Source of the DNA: 2-01-FULL-49-22 sp964639445 | GTDB taxonomy: Bacteria > Patescibacteriota > Saccharimonadia > Saccharimonadales > UBA10212 | Length of the DNA: 20,534 bases | Assembly (NCBI GenBank): GCA_964639445.1 | Contig: CAZXDA010000009.1 | Coordinates: 1 to 20,534 of the forward strand | Direction: 5' to 3' | Shown: positions 7,896 through 14,466 of the stretch, piece by piece | How the letters are laid out: the number at the start of each line of letters is the position of its first letter | Position numbering within the stretch: the first letter of the stretch is position 1 | Program-made: the position numbers and the translations under genes | The notes under the pieces: generated by a model | What the model was told of the DNA's origin: nothing | Database searches by the model: none | The model's input: the letters and a program-made list of their open reading frames with translations, nothing else

Positions 7896-8116
7896 CTGCT
7901 GGCTAGGTTTTTAAAGTCTTGTTTGTAGTCCATAAGTATTTTTCGGGCTGTTCTTAAAACATCTTTATCGCTCTTGCTGACAGATTGTGAGACAGGTCGG
8001 ACAATAACTTCTACTTCATCTCCAAATTTTATATTTTGGCGCCTCATCTCTTTCGCTGGAAGGGTAACACCCCAACTGGAACCAATTTTTATAACTTTTT
8101 GGACACTTTTAATCAT
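7892..8116 (-). CDS. AbrB/MazE-type antitoxin paired with Doc
   Basis: This is a 74-residue protein. Residues 5-45 form a swapped-hairpin AbrB/MazE DNA-binding domain (VIKIGSSWGVTLPAKEMRRQNIKFGDEVEVIV). The remaining 30 residues are charged and probably disordered until they wrap the toxin (RKILMDYKQDFKNLAS). Partners of Doc are more often Phd-fold, although AbrB-like partners for Doc toxins are known. The gene starts 3 bases beyond the expected transcription start and has no Shine-Dalgarno sequence. The overlapping dyad at its promoter suggests conditional autorepression. Confidence 0.85.
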   Translation of the reverse strand: MIKSVQKVIKIGSSWGVTLPAKEMRRQNIKFGDEVEVIVRPVSQSVSKSDKDVLRTARKILMDYKQDFKNLASR

Positions 8117-8124
8117 AGTTATCT

Positions 8125-8145
8125 TATTATAACAAAATTATAATA
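8125..8145. promoter_or_regulatory. Dyad over the promoter of the toxin-antitoxin operon
   Basis: The inverted repeat is TATTATAA-CAAAA-TTATAATA. Its arms contain minus-strand TATAAT boxes at 8131-8126 and 8142-8137. The nearer one predicts a start about 3 bases before the antitoxin ATG at 8116. A plus-strand TATAAT lies at 8139-8144. The site is a good candidate operator for the AbrB-type antitoxin. No good -35 is visible. Confidence 0.5.
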
Positions 8146-8194
8146 TTAAGCATAATTTTTTGCTAATCTTAGGGAATTGCTCTGTCAATTGGTG

Positions 8195-8222
8195 TTGTTG
8201 GCTTGTTAAATATTGCTACAAT
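8195..8222 (+). promoter_or_regulatory. Promoter of the membrane protein/UbiA operon
   Basis: TTGTTG (8195-8200), a 16-base spacer and TACAAT (8217-8222). The predicted start is about 8229, one or two bases before the ATG at 8231. No Shine-Dalgarno sequence is present, so the message is probably leaderless. Confidence 0.5.
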
Positions 8223-8230
8223 AAGAGCAA

Positions 8231-9124
8231 ATGGAAGATGGTACGCAGCCAACTGCCCAACTACCTCCACCTCAGCAGGTTCAACCGGCCACTAGCAATG
8301 TATACAAGGCAAAATTCTCAGATAGCACTAAACTGGCCTTATTGCTATTCCTGCTGGCTGGTAATTTTGTAGCGCTCAGTGTCCCCCGTCTTAGTCACAA
8401 TATCGAATCAACACCGCCATTTTGGATATTCGCCTCGACCGGCTTATCAGTTATTGTGCTTTCAGCGATATTATTCAGGTATCTGGGACGCTTGGGGCTC
8501 GGATTTAATAGAACAGCTTTGGTGCTAACTTTCGGTTACACGTCAGTGGTGGCGGTGATTAAATTGTTTTTGGCGCCAATGGCGCTTTATAGCGCAAACT
8601 CTAAAGCCGAATTTTCTTATACTGATGCGGATCCCAATTCGCCTGGTTATTACATAATTACGGCATTTATTGTTTTATTACTGTATTTAGTGGTTTTCCG
8701 ACTGCTATATGGTATTTTTCTAAAACGGTTCGAGCACGGCTTGCAGATACAAAGAAATAAGCCTCCGCTTAAAAGCCGGATACTTAAGTGGCGATATTTA
8801 TTGCTTATCGGAGCGATAGTGCTTACAGGAGGCGGCATTTTATTGCTCCCCCTACTTTTCATAACCGACCAAGCAGCCTACCTCAGTTACGTATTCGGCG
8901 CATTCGGAATTCCAATCATTGCGGCGGTGGTAGTTGCTATTCTGCTAGCCTTCCGGGGCTTTGCGGCCATAGAAAATCAAGCTGTGGCCACCGGCAATCC
9001 GGCATTGTTGGCCGGATTTTATTGGCTGGGCGTATCCATGATAGTCATGTTCCACGTAATGTGGGTTATTTTTATGATCACGCTTGTTAGCATCTGGCCG
9101 TTCAAAACCGCTTATTCTAAATGA
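8231..9124 (+). CDS. Polytopic membrane protein of unknown function, coupled to UbiA
   Basis: This is a 297-residue protein. The N-terminus is a proline/glutamine-rich cytoplasmic tail (residues 1-32). About six or seven TM segments follow: near 35-52, 64-84, 97-117, 139-165, 188-212, 216-243 and 262-287. An acidic loop (YTDADPNSPGYY) separates the third and fourth. No active-site motif is seen and no family is recognised; the layout is loosely like Yip1-type proteins. Its TGA overlaps the ATG of the prenyltransferase gene (9121-9124), so the two are likely made together and may act in the same lipid step. Confidence 0.72.
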   Translation: MEDGTQPTAQLPPPQQVQPATSNVYKAKFSDSTKLALLLFLLAGNFVALSVPRLSHNIESTPPFWIFASTGLSVIVLSAILFRYLGRLGLGFNRTALVLTFGYTSVVAVIKLFLAPMALYSANSKAEFSYTDADPNSPGYYIITAFIVLLLYLVVFRLLYGIFLKRFEHGLQIQRNKPPLKSRILKWRYLLLIGAIVLTGGGILLLPLLFITDQAAYLSYVFGAFGIPIIAAVVVAILLAFRGFAAIENQAVATGNPALLAGFYWLGVSMIVMFHVMWVIFMITLVSIWPFKTAYSK

Positions 9125-10104
9125 AAGTCTTGCAAATAATGTGGCGCCTGTTGCGCTACCGCGTGGCTATGGTTTTAGTCATTTATTTTCTGCTGAGCCT
9201 GTCGCTGCGGGCCGACCTATCCCACTACTACAAAGAGATGTTGTTGGCCATTTTGGCGCTGTCCTTCAGCTATATTAGTGCCACCAGCGTCAATGATTTA
9301 GCCGATCAGAAAATTGACGCTATTAATCACCCAGCGAGCAGCGGGCGGCCCCTGATAACCGGTGGCGCTCAACCTGCCGATATTTGGCTAGTATTTTTTA
9401 TCGCTACTACCACCAGTCTGACAATCGCCGGCCTTATAGGCATCACTCCCTTAACTTTAATCGCCGCTTCTTTATTTATTAATGTGATATATTCCTTGTC
9501 ACCTGTTCGCTTGTCCTACCGGACTTTTTTGGCGCCTTTGGTTTTGGGGTTAGCTTATGTGGGTATTCCGTTCACTATGGGATTAGTTATTGTTAACGGT
9601 TTTCATCCGATACGAAGTGACGCGTTGTGGTTGATTGGGCTGTACCTGATGTTTGTCGGCAGGATCATTTTAAAAGACTTCCGGGACCGCGCGGGCGATA
9701 AAAAATACCATAAACCCACGTTTCTGCTGCGGTTCGGTAAAACACCGACTTGTATCGTAAGCTTTATTGGGGTATTGGCCGGAGGTTTAATTATTCTTTG
9801 GCAAGTGCACGACAAACCATGGCTGGCTGGACTAGCGACGGTCTATCTCGTTGCCATAACCACTGCTCTCTACCTTTTATATAAAACTGCGGACAAAACA
9901 CAGGAGCAAATACATATAGGTATAGGAGCTAAAATGGGCAATGGGCTGCTGCTTACCCTGTTGGGGGTTTTTGTTCTCAGCCAAAGCAGAGCCGTCGAAT
10001 CGATCCAGCTTGTTTATGCTTTAACAATAACAATTGTGCTTATTGCCAACTTCGCTTCTTATCTGCGCGAGCCAGAAAAAATCGTCCTTGGCTATAAAGG
10101 TTAA
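9121..10104 (+). CDS. UbiA-family prenyltransferase
   Basis: This is a 327-residue integral membrane protein with about eight or nine TM segments. Both aspartate-rich motifs that bind prenyl diphosphate through Mg2+ are intact: NDLADQKID at residues 58-66 and DFRDRAGD at about 186-193. The family transfers a polyprenyl or geranylgeranyl group to an aromatic or other acceptor. The acceptor cannot be told from sequence, and no quinone-pathway gene is in the window. Because most reduced CPR genomes lack quinone biosynthesis and respiration, the role may be lipid or sugar-lipid related (inference). It is translationally coupled to the preceding membrane protein and ends 35 bases before ychF. Confidence 0.85.
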   Translation: MKVLQIMWRLLRYRVAMVLVIYFLLSLSLRADLSHYYKEMLLAILALSFSYISATSVNDLADQKIDAINHPASSGRPLITGGAQPADIWLVFFIATTTSLTIAGLIGITPLTLIAASLFINVIYSLSPVRLSYRTFLAPLVLGLAYVGIPFTMGLVIVNGFHPIRSDALWLIGLYLMFVGRIILKDFRDRAGDKKYHKPTFLLRFGKTPTCIVSFIGVLAGGLIILWQVHDKPWLAGLATVYLVAITTALYLLYKTADKTQEQIHIGIGAKMGNGLLLTLLGVFVLSQSRAVESIQLVYALTITIVLIANFASYLREPEKIVLGYKG

Positions 10105-10139
10105 TAGATAATACTATCTCAAACCGTTAAACTACTTTT

Positions 10140-11249
10140 ATGGCTTTATCTATTGGGATAGTTGGACTCCCTAATGTTGGGAAGAGTACTTTATTTAATG
10201 CGTTGACTGATGCTAATGCGTTGATTGCCAACTACCCTTTTGCCACGATTGAGCCGAATACCGGCGTGGTGCCGGTGCCTGATGAGCGCCTGCAAAGGCT
10301 AGCCAAGGTTTATAAGACTGACAAAATCGTGCCATCGACTGTGACATTTGTAGATATTGCCGGATTAGTGGCTAGTGCCAGCAAAGGCGAAGGTTTAGGC
10401 AATCAATTTCTAAGCCATATTCGCGGCACAAATGCCATTTGCCATGTGGTGCGGGCATTTGAAGATTCGCTAGTGGCCCGCGCCGGCTCGAGTGAGCCGG
10501 CGCGCGATATCGAAGTCATTAACACCGAACTGGCACTGGCTGATTTGCAAACCGTTAATAACCGTCTGCCCCGTTTGCAAAAAGAGGCCAAAGCAGATCC
10601 AAAGCTTCAGCCTGCAGTTGGCGCCCTAGAACACGCCAGTAAAATATTAGATTCTGGTAAGCCACTATTTAATGTCATTCCCGTGAAAGCGGGAATCCAG
10701 ACTGGATCCCGGATCGAGTCCGGGATGACAATATTAGAAGATCTGCAACTACTCACCATGAAGCCGGTAATTTATGTGTTCAATGTGGATGAGAAGGTGT
10801 TAGTTGATGAATCTAGGCAACGAGAACTGGAAAAAATAGTTGAACCATCCAAAGCTATTTTTATATGTGCCAAATTAGAATCCGAACTGCGCGGGTTGGA
10901 TGAAGCCGACCGCCAGGAACTGCTGGAAAGCTTTGGCCAAAAAGAAAGCGGCCTAGTACAGCTAATTCACACCGCTTGCGACACGCTTGGCCTGCAAAGT
11001 TTTTTAACCGCCGGCGAAAAGGAAATCCGCGCCTGGACGATTGCTAAAGGCACAACCGCGCGCCAAGCAGCCGGCGTCATCCATTCCGATTTCGCACGCG
11101 GCTTTATTGCCGCTCAAGTAGTCGATTACAACGATCTGGTTGCCGCCGGCTCACTGCCCGTCGCCCGCGCCGCTGGCAAAGTCCGCACCGAAGGCAAAGA
11201 CTATATAATGCGACCAAATGATGTAGTTGAGTTTCGGTTCAACGTATAG
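10140..11249 (+). CDS. ychF: Ribosome-associated P-loop ATPase YchF/OLA1 with in-frame repeat insertion
   Basis: This is a 369-residue Obg-family P-loop protein. G1 GLPNVGKST is at residues 9-17, the switch I region NYPFATIEPN at 31-40, G3 DIAGL at 72-76, and NVDE at about 215-218 replaces NKxD, as is usual in this ATP-preferring subfamily. A C-terminal TGS domain (about 285-369) carries RAWTIAKGTTARQAAGVIHSD and ends KDYIMRPNDVVEFRFNV. Between the helical region and G4, residues about 178-197 (starting NVIPVKAGIQ) are encoded by a 58-base interspersed palindromic repeat, not by family sequence. The reading frame is kept. The 3' end overlaps the convergent PH-domain gene by 11 bases. There is no clear Shine-Dalgarno sequence before the ATG. 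Confidence 0.95.
   Translation: MALSIGIVGLPNVGKSTLFNALTDANALIANYPFATIEPNTGVVPVPDERLQRLAKVYKTDKIVPSTVTFVDIAGLVASASKGEGLGNQFLSHIRGTNAICHVVRAFEDSLVARAGSSEPARDIEVINTELALADLQTVNNRLPRLQKEAKADPKLQPAVGALEHASKILDSGKPLFNVIPVKAGIQTGSRIESGMTILEDLQLLTMKPVIYVFNVDEKVLVDESRQRELEKIVEPSKAIFICAKLESELRGLDEADRQELLESFGQKESGLVQLIHTACDTLGLQSFLTAGEKEIRAWTIAKGTTARQAAGVIHSDFARGFIAAQVVDYNDLVAAGSLPVARAAGKVRTEGKDYIMRPNDVVEFRFNV
10479..10504. repeat. GC-rich 11-base perfect inverted repeat inside ychF
   Basis: CGCGCCGGCTC-GAGT-GAGCCGGCGCG. It encodes part of RAGSSEPAR at the segment preceding RDIEVINTEL, where the family has a normal loop, so it causes no obvious length change. It may be a small palindromic unit or a chance dyad. 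Confidence 0.6.
10673..10730. repeat. 58-base interspersed palindromic repeat inside ychF
   Basis: Termini TGTCAT (10673-10678) and ATGACA (10725-10730) are inverted copies. Inside are two hairpins: ATTCCCG-TGAAAG-CGGGAAT (10677-10696) and ATCCCGGA-TCGAG-TCCGGGAT (10706-10726). This form, with in-frame translations such as VIPVKAGIQ, is a repeat type I know from genomes of many unrelated bacteria, usually between genes. Here it is inside a housekeeping gene and is translated. Confidence 0.85.
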
Positions 11250-11844
11250 CTTCTTCTTGAGGCGACCAAGCCGTCCACTGCTGGCGCACCATCAATGGCG
11301 CCTTAGTATAAGGATTAGGATTTCGCCGGCTGCCTTTAAGTGCTACTGTGCCCACAATCTTATGAACATCAAGTGTGGGAAAAATATGGTGATGATATTG
11401 CATGGGTTGTGAAGCTTGGACAGGGGCTGCCGGAACTGGTGCCTCCGGGTGATACTGTCTAAGCTCCATAACCCTTTTTTGCACATAAGCTGTCACTTCG
11501 CGCAGTTTCTGTTGCCGCAAAGCGCTAAAAATCAGCTGCTTATTGACTGTAAAGATAGTGACTGTCGCATCAAAGAGGCGAGCACTGATATCAACTTCGG
11601 AGATCATATCGTAGCGGATGTCTTCGACTGTCAAATAAAGTGGCTTTTTATCGATCAGCAGCAGGCGCTGCTCGGTAGCTACCAAAATGGCAAAACCGCC
11701 ATGGTAGCGCCCCTGCACACATCTGACAACCTGCTCGTTAGGCATTAAAATGTGACGGAGTTCACGAATCTCTGGCCGGCAAAACCAGGTTTTTCTAACT
11801 CCTAATTTGGTGAGTTGCGCCTCAATGTTGCTTAAATCGACCAT
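11239..11844 (-). CDS. Bacterial PH-domain (YokE-like) protein
   Basis: The protein has 201 residues from the ATG at 11844. That start is chosen because GGAG lies 5 bases upstream. The longer open frame begins at 11922, inside a regulatory palindrome. Residues about 30-125 fit the YokE-type PH fold: LMPNEQVVRCVQGRYHGGFAILVATEQRLLLIDKK followed by DIRYDMISEVDI and a C-terminal helix. The remaining tail is Pro/Gln/His-rich (APVPAAPVQASQP) and probably disordered. Such domains often bind peptides or lipids, but the target here is unknown. It is divergent from the Crp/Fnr gene and overlaps ychF at its 3' end. Confidence 0.72.
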   Translation of the reverse strand: MVDLSNIEAQLTKLGVRKTWFCRPEIRELRHILMPNEQVVRCVQGRYHGGFAILVATEQRLLLIDKKPLYLTVEDIRYDMISEVDISARLFDATVTIFTVNKQLIFSALRQQKLREVTAYVQKRVMELRQYHPEAPVPAAPVQASQPMQYHHHIFPTLDVHKIVGTVALKGSRRNPNPYTKAPLMVRQQWTAWSPQEEAIR

Positions 11845-11921
11845 CCGTACTCCGTTTAGTTGCACCTTTACAATAGATGAAAAACCTCTTACGGACAGTA
11901 ATTTCTCACACCAACCGGGCA

Positions 11922-11946
11922 TGATTTTTATCAGTGATTTTTATCA
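11922..11946. promoter_or_regulatory. Tandem TGAT-N4-ATCA palindromes (Crp/Fnr-type boxes)
   Basis: TGATTTTTATCA occurs at 11922-11933 and again at 11935-11946. Each matches the Fnr-type core TGAT-N4-ATCA, and the second extends to GTGA-N6-TCAC, the Crp form. Centres are about 70.5 and 57.5 bases before the regulator's ATG at 11998 and lie 80-100 bases upstream of the divergent PH-domain gene. The best explanation is binding by the adjacent regulator. Confidence 0.7.
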
Positions 11947-11997
11947 CACTCTACAGAGGGGTAGCCAAGACTAGAAAAAGTATGTCAAAATATAACT

Positions 11998-12645
11998 ATG
12001 CTGGCGAGCGATAAGCAAACCCAAGCGTTGGTAGGTTTGTTTAAGCGCGGCACAAAACTAAAATACAACAAGGGCGAATATATCATCCGCCCGGGCGAAT
12101 CGCCGAGCGGGGTTTTTTATATTGAGGAGGGGCTAGTTAAGGCCTTTAACATCAGTAAATACGGCGAAGAAAATCTGCTGATTATCCGTAAAGTGCACGA
12201 AATTTTTCCGCTTATTTGGTCGCTAACTGGTAAAGAAATTGATGTCAATTATCAAGCCCTGGCGCCTACAACTGTCTGGCGGATCGACCCTAGAACCTAT
12301 CTTAATTTTTTGTCGCACCATACCACTGCCCTGCCGCCGCTACTGGACATTATCATTGAACAATACCGCATGCATTCTTTGCGGATATTAAATTTAGAGT
12401 ATCGGACAGTTAGAGAGCGGCTAGTTTCTTTCTTGCTCACTATGTCAGAACGTTTTGGTAAACAAACGCCGGAAGGTTTGTTAATTGACGTGCCACTTAA
12501 GCATCAAGATGTGGCTAGCTCGATTAATGCCACCCGCGAGACTATTAGTCGCCAAATATCAGTTTTAGAACGCAGAGGTCTTATTGTCCACAAACAATCT
12601 TACTTTACGCTTAAAGACGTGTCCGCCCTACGCTCTTATTTATAG
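11998..12645 (+). CDS. Crp/Fnr-family transcription regulator without cysteines
   Basis: This is a 215-residue protein. The N-terminal cyclic-nucleotide-type beta barrel covers about residues 18-105 (KGEYIIRPGESPSGVFYIEEGLVKAF), followed by a dimer helix at about 110-145 and a winged helix at about 150-215. The recognition helix NATRETISRQISVLERRG has Arg-Glu-x-x-x-Arg spacing as in Crp, and the Ser-Arg of Fnr. There are no cysteines, so an Fnr-type iron-sulfur sensor is excluded. The Crp phosphate-binding Arg-Ser/Ala motif is also not visible, so the effector is unknown. It has no clear Shine-Dalgarno sequence. It probably controls itself and the divergent PH-domain gene through the tandem palindromes. 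The 3' end overlaps the tlyA-like gene by 10 bases. Confidence 0.88.
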   Translation: MLASDKQTQALVGLFKRGTKLKYNKGEYIIRPGESPSGVFYIEEGLVKAFNISKYGEENLLIIRKVHEIFPLIWSLTGKEIDVNYQALAPTTVWRIDPRTYLNFLSHHTTALPPLLDIIIEQYRMHSLRILNLEYRTVRERLVSFLLTMSERFGKQTPEGLLIDVPLKHQDVASSINATRETISRQISVLERRGLIVHKQSYFTLKDVSALRSYL

Positions 12646-13205
12646 AGTTTAAGCAGATAAAAACGTTCGCGGTTGCCTTTTCTACCCAAAACGCTTGAGT
12701 CGGCTTTGCCTATTACCAGAAAGTGCTGGCGCATGTAGTTTTCCAAATCTTTTAAAATCCGGCGGCGGATAGTCTCGTTTTTAATCACGCCTTTGTGTTT
12801 GGAGGCGGTTATGTAGTCGCTTTCAAAATGCGGTTTGGCCATAGCTACAATTTGTGTATTTTGACTGACAATTTTAGATACCGCCGGCAACACCAGCCGA
12901 AGCGATATAAAGGACACGTCAATCAAGGCAATATCTATTGGCTCAGGCAGTTGAGGCACGCTGCGAATATCGGTTTTTTCCATCACCGCTACGCGCGGGT
13001 CATTACGCAAGCGCCAATCCAGCTGCCCCTTGCCAATATCCACAGCGTAGACTTTACGAGCGTCATGCTGCAGCGCGTAATCGGTAAAGCCGCCGGTACT
13101 GGCACCAACATCCAATACTACTTTGCCTCGAAAATCCAGCTTGAGTCTTTCGGCAGCAGAAGCTAGCTTAGCGCCGCCGCGCGAAGCATACTTTTCCTTT
13201 ATCAT
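12636..13205 (-). CDS. tlyA: TlyA/FtsJ-like rRNA 2'-O-methyltransferase lacking the S4 domain
   Basis: This is a 189-residue SAM-dependent methyltransferase. The entry motif KYASRGGAKL is at residues 5-14, SAM motif I LDVGASTGGFTD at 31-42, DIGKGQLDWRL at 56-66, IDVSFISL at 95-102 and KPHFE at 124-128. The K-D-K-E catalytic set of the FtsJ class can be placed at K13, D96, K124 and E180. TlyA proteins normally carry an N-terminal S4 RNA-binding domain and are about 60 residues longer. Here the protein starts straight at the methyltransferase. The ATG overlaps the preceding gene's TGA (ATGA, 13202-13205). Ribosomal RNA is the likely substrate. Confidence 0.85.
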   Translation of the reverse strand: MIKEKYASRGGAKLASAAERLKLDFRGKVVLDVGASTGGFTDYALQHDARKVYAVDIGKGQLDWRLRNDPRVAVMEKTDIRSVPQLPEPIDIALIDVSFISLRLVLPAVSKIVSQNTQIVAMAKPHFESDYITASKHKGVIKNETIRRRILKDLENYMRQHFLVIGKADSSVLGRKGNRERFYLLKLYK

Positions 13206-13717
13206 TGCAAAAAAAATTCTTTGGCTACTTCTTTTATCATAGTACCTGTCTTTTTCTGGCGCAGCTGTTTAATAAGCAGAAAAGATATTACGGGTATAGT
13301 CTCGCCTTGTGGTAGATGGTGGCTTTTGCGATTACGTAAGGTAATATGCGGTTTGTAGCTTTCGCCCAAATATTCTTTTTGGTGGACCGAAAAACCGTTA
13401 TTTTCCAAACTGCGGAATGTGTCCCAATGGAGTCGGTACAGGCTGCCGCTATCTTCAATTAGGACTACCTCAAATTTGTCTTTGTCGCCCCATTCTTCAG
13501 TTTTGCTGATTTTAACGTCAAAAGCCGCATGTCGGGCAGCGATTTTTTCTAAAATCCTATCCAATTTTTGCTCATCATCTACCGGAAACCACGGCACAAT
13601 TGTAATGTGCATTGGCCAGATGACAAACTCGCGCGGTGGCGCTGCCTCCACCATGACGACTATCAGATGTTCATTTCGCTTTGGCAATTTAACTTTTAAC
13701 TCGTTCTCGATAAGCAC
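13202..13717 (-). CDS. 2H phosphoesterase superfamily protein (2'-5' RNA ligase-like)
   Basis: This is a 171-residue protein. The two HxTx motifs of the 2H fold are intact: HITI at residues 37-40 and HITL at 124-127, each after a short strand (VIWPMHITIVPWF; GESYKPHITLRNR). Members hydrolyse 2',3'-cyclic phosphodiesters or related RNA ends. The exact substrate is unknown. If translation starts at 13717 the gene overlaps the end of efp by 29 bases. An internal ATG at 13654 would leave the first strand short, so the upstream start is preferred, with moderate certainty. A second, divergent 2H-type gene lies at 15970-16584. Confidence 0.85.
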   Translation of the reverse strand: MLIENELKVKLPKRNEHLIVVMVEAAPPREFVIWPMHITIVPWFPVDDEQKLDRILEKIAARHAAFDVKISKTEEWGDKDKFEVVLIEDSGSLYRLHWDTFRSLENNGFSVHQKEYLGESYKPHITLRNRKSHHLPQGETIPVISFLLIKQLRQKKTGTMIKEVAKEFFLQ

Positions 13718-14255
13718 CGGTAGTGGTGTCCACCGAAATTATATCTCCCTGCTTGATAAACGCGGGTACTTTTATAACCAGGCCGGTTTCTAAAGTGGCG
13801 TCTTTAGTTACGGCTGTGCTTGTATCCCCTCGAACCGCACCTTCGGTATAAGTCACTTTAAGTGGCAAATTTTTTGGCAATTCGATATTTATAAGCCGCC
13901 CTTCAAAAAACTGACCGGAATATGTGTCGCCTTCTTTTAGAAAACTTTTTTTGTCTTCGATGCCAGCCGTACTTAGACTAAATTGCTCATAACTGACAGT
14001 GTCCATAAAGTGAGCTTGGATGTCATCAGCATACAAAAACTGCACCGGCCGGCTACTAACATCAGCATTGTCAATGTTTTCGCCGCCCTTGAACGTTTTA
14101 TCTGAAATCTTGCCGTCAATTAAGTTCCTGATTTTCACGCTCACACTTGAGCTGCCGCGTCCCATCATTGTGTGCTTGTACTCCAGTACCTTATACGGCG
14201 CCCCATCCATCTGAAAAATCGTTCCTTTTTTCAGGTCGGTAAAGTTCAGAGCCAT
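13689..14255 (-). CDS. efp: Translation elongation factor P
   Basis: The protein has 188 residues from the ATG at 14255, giving the usual N-terminus ALNFTDLKKGTIFQ; the frame opens at 14279 but that would overlap rpsR. The three beta-barrel domains are in order: KOW-like to about residue 65, the central OB domain, and the C-terminal OB domain ending FIKQGDIISVDTTTGAYRERV. EF-P rescues ribosomes stalled at polyproline. The acceptor loop reads MMGRGSSSV, so the tip is Arg33 instead of the usual lysine. Arginine-type EF-Ps are rhamnosylated by EarP in some proteobacteria. No modifying enzyme is in this window. Confidence 0.95.
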   Translation of the reverse strand: MALNFTDLKKGTIFQMDGAPYKVLEYKHTMMGRGSSSVSVKIRNLIDGKISDKTFKGGENIDNADVSSRPVQFLYADDIQAHFMDTVSYEQFSLSTAGIEDKKSFLKEGDTYSGQFFEGRLINIELPKNLPLKVTYTEGAVRGDTSTAVTKDATLETGLVIKVPAFIKQGDIISVDTTTGAYRERVKS

Positions 14256-14262
14256 AAACGCT

Positions 14263-14466
14263 TTACCCGTTAGCGACAAAGGGTAGCAAAGCGATGTGGC
14301 GGGCGCGTTTGATAGCGCGCGCTAGCTGGCGCTGCTTACTCTCGGTCAGGCCGGTTTTTTTGCGCGGTTCAATCTGCCCGTACTGGTTAACGTAGCGCTG
14401 CAAGGTTTTAAAATCCTTGTAGTCAAAAAAGGCTACGTCCGTCTTATGCTTAAAAATCTTCGCCAT
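14263..14466 (-). CDS. rpsR: 30S ribosomal protein S18
   Basis: This is a 67-residue protein, normal for S18. It has FDYKDFKTLQRYVNQYGQIEPRKKTGL and then SKQRQLARAIKRARHIALLPFV, the near-invariant C-terminal helix. S18 pairs with S6 on the 30S platform, and both are in this operon. Its ATG overlaps the stop of the 98-aa gene by one base (TAATG). efp starts 7 bases after its stop. Confidence 0.97.
   Translation of the reverse strand: MAKIFKHKTDVAFFDYKDFKTLQRYVNQYGQIEPRKKTGLTESKQRQLARAIKRARHIALLPFVANG

Noticed and set aside
11845..11922. Longer start of the PH-domain protein at 11922
   Set aside because: That ATG is inside the regulatory palindrome and has no ribosome-binding site, while the ATG at 11844 has GGAG 5 bases upstream.
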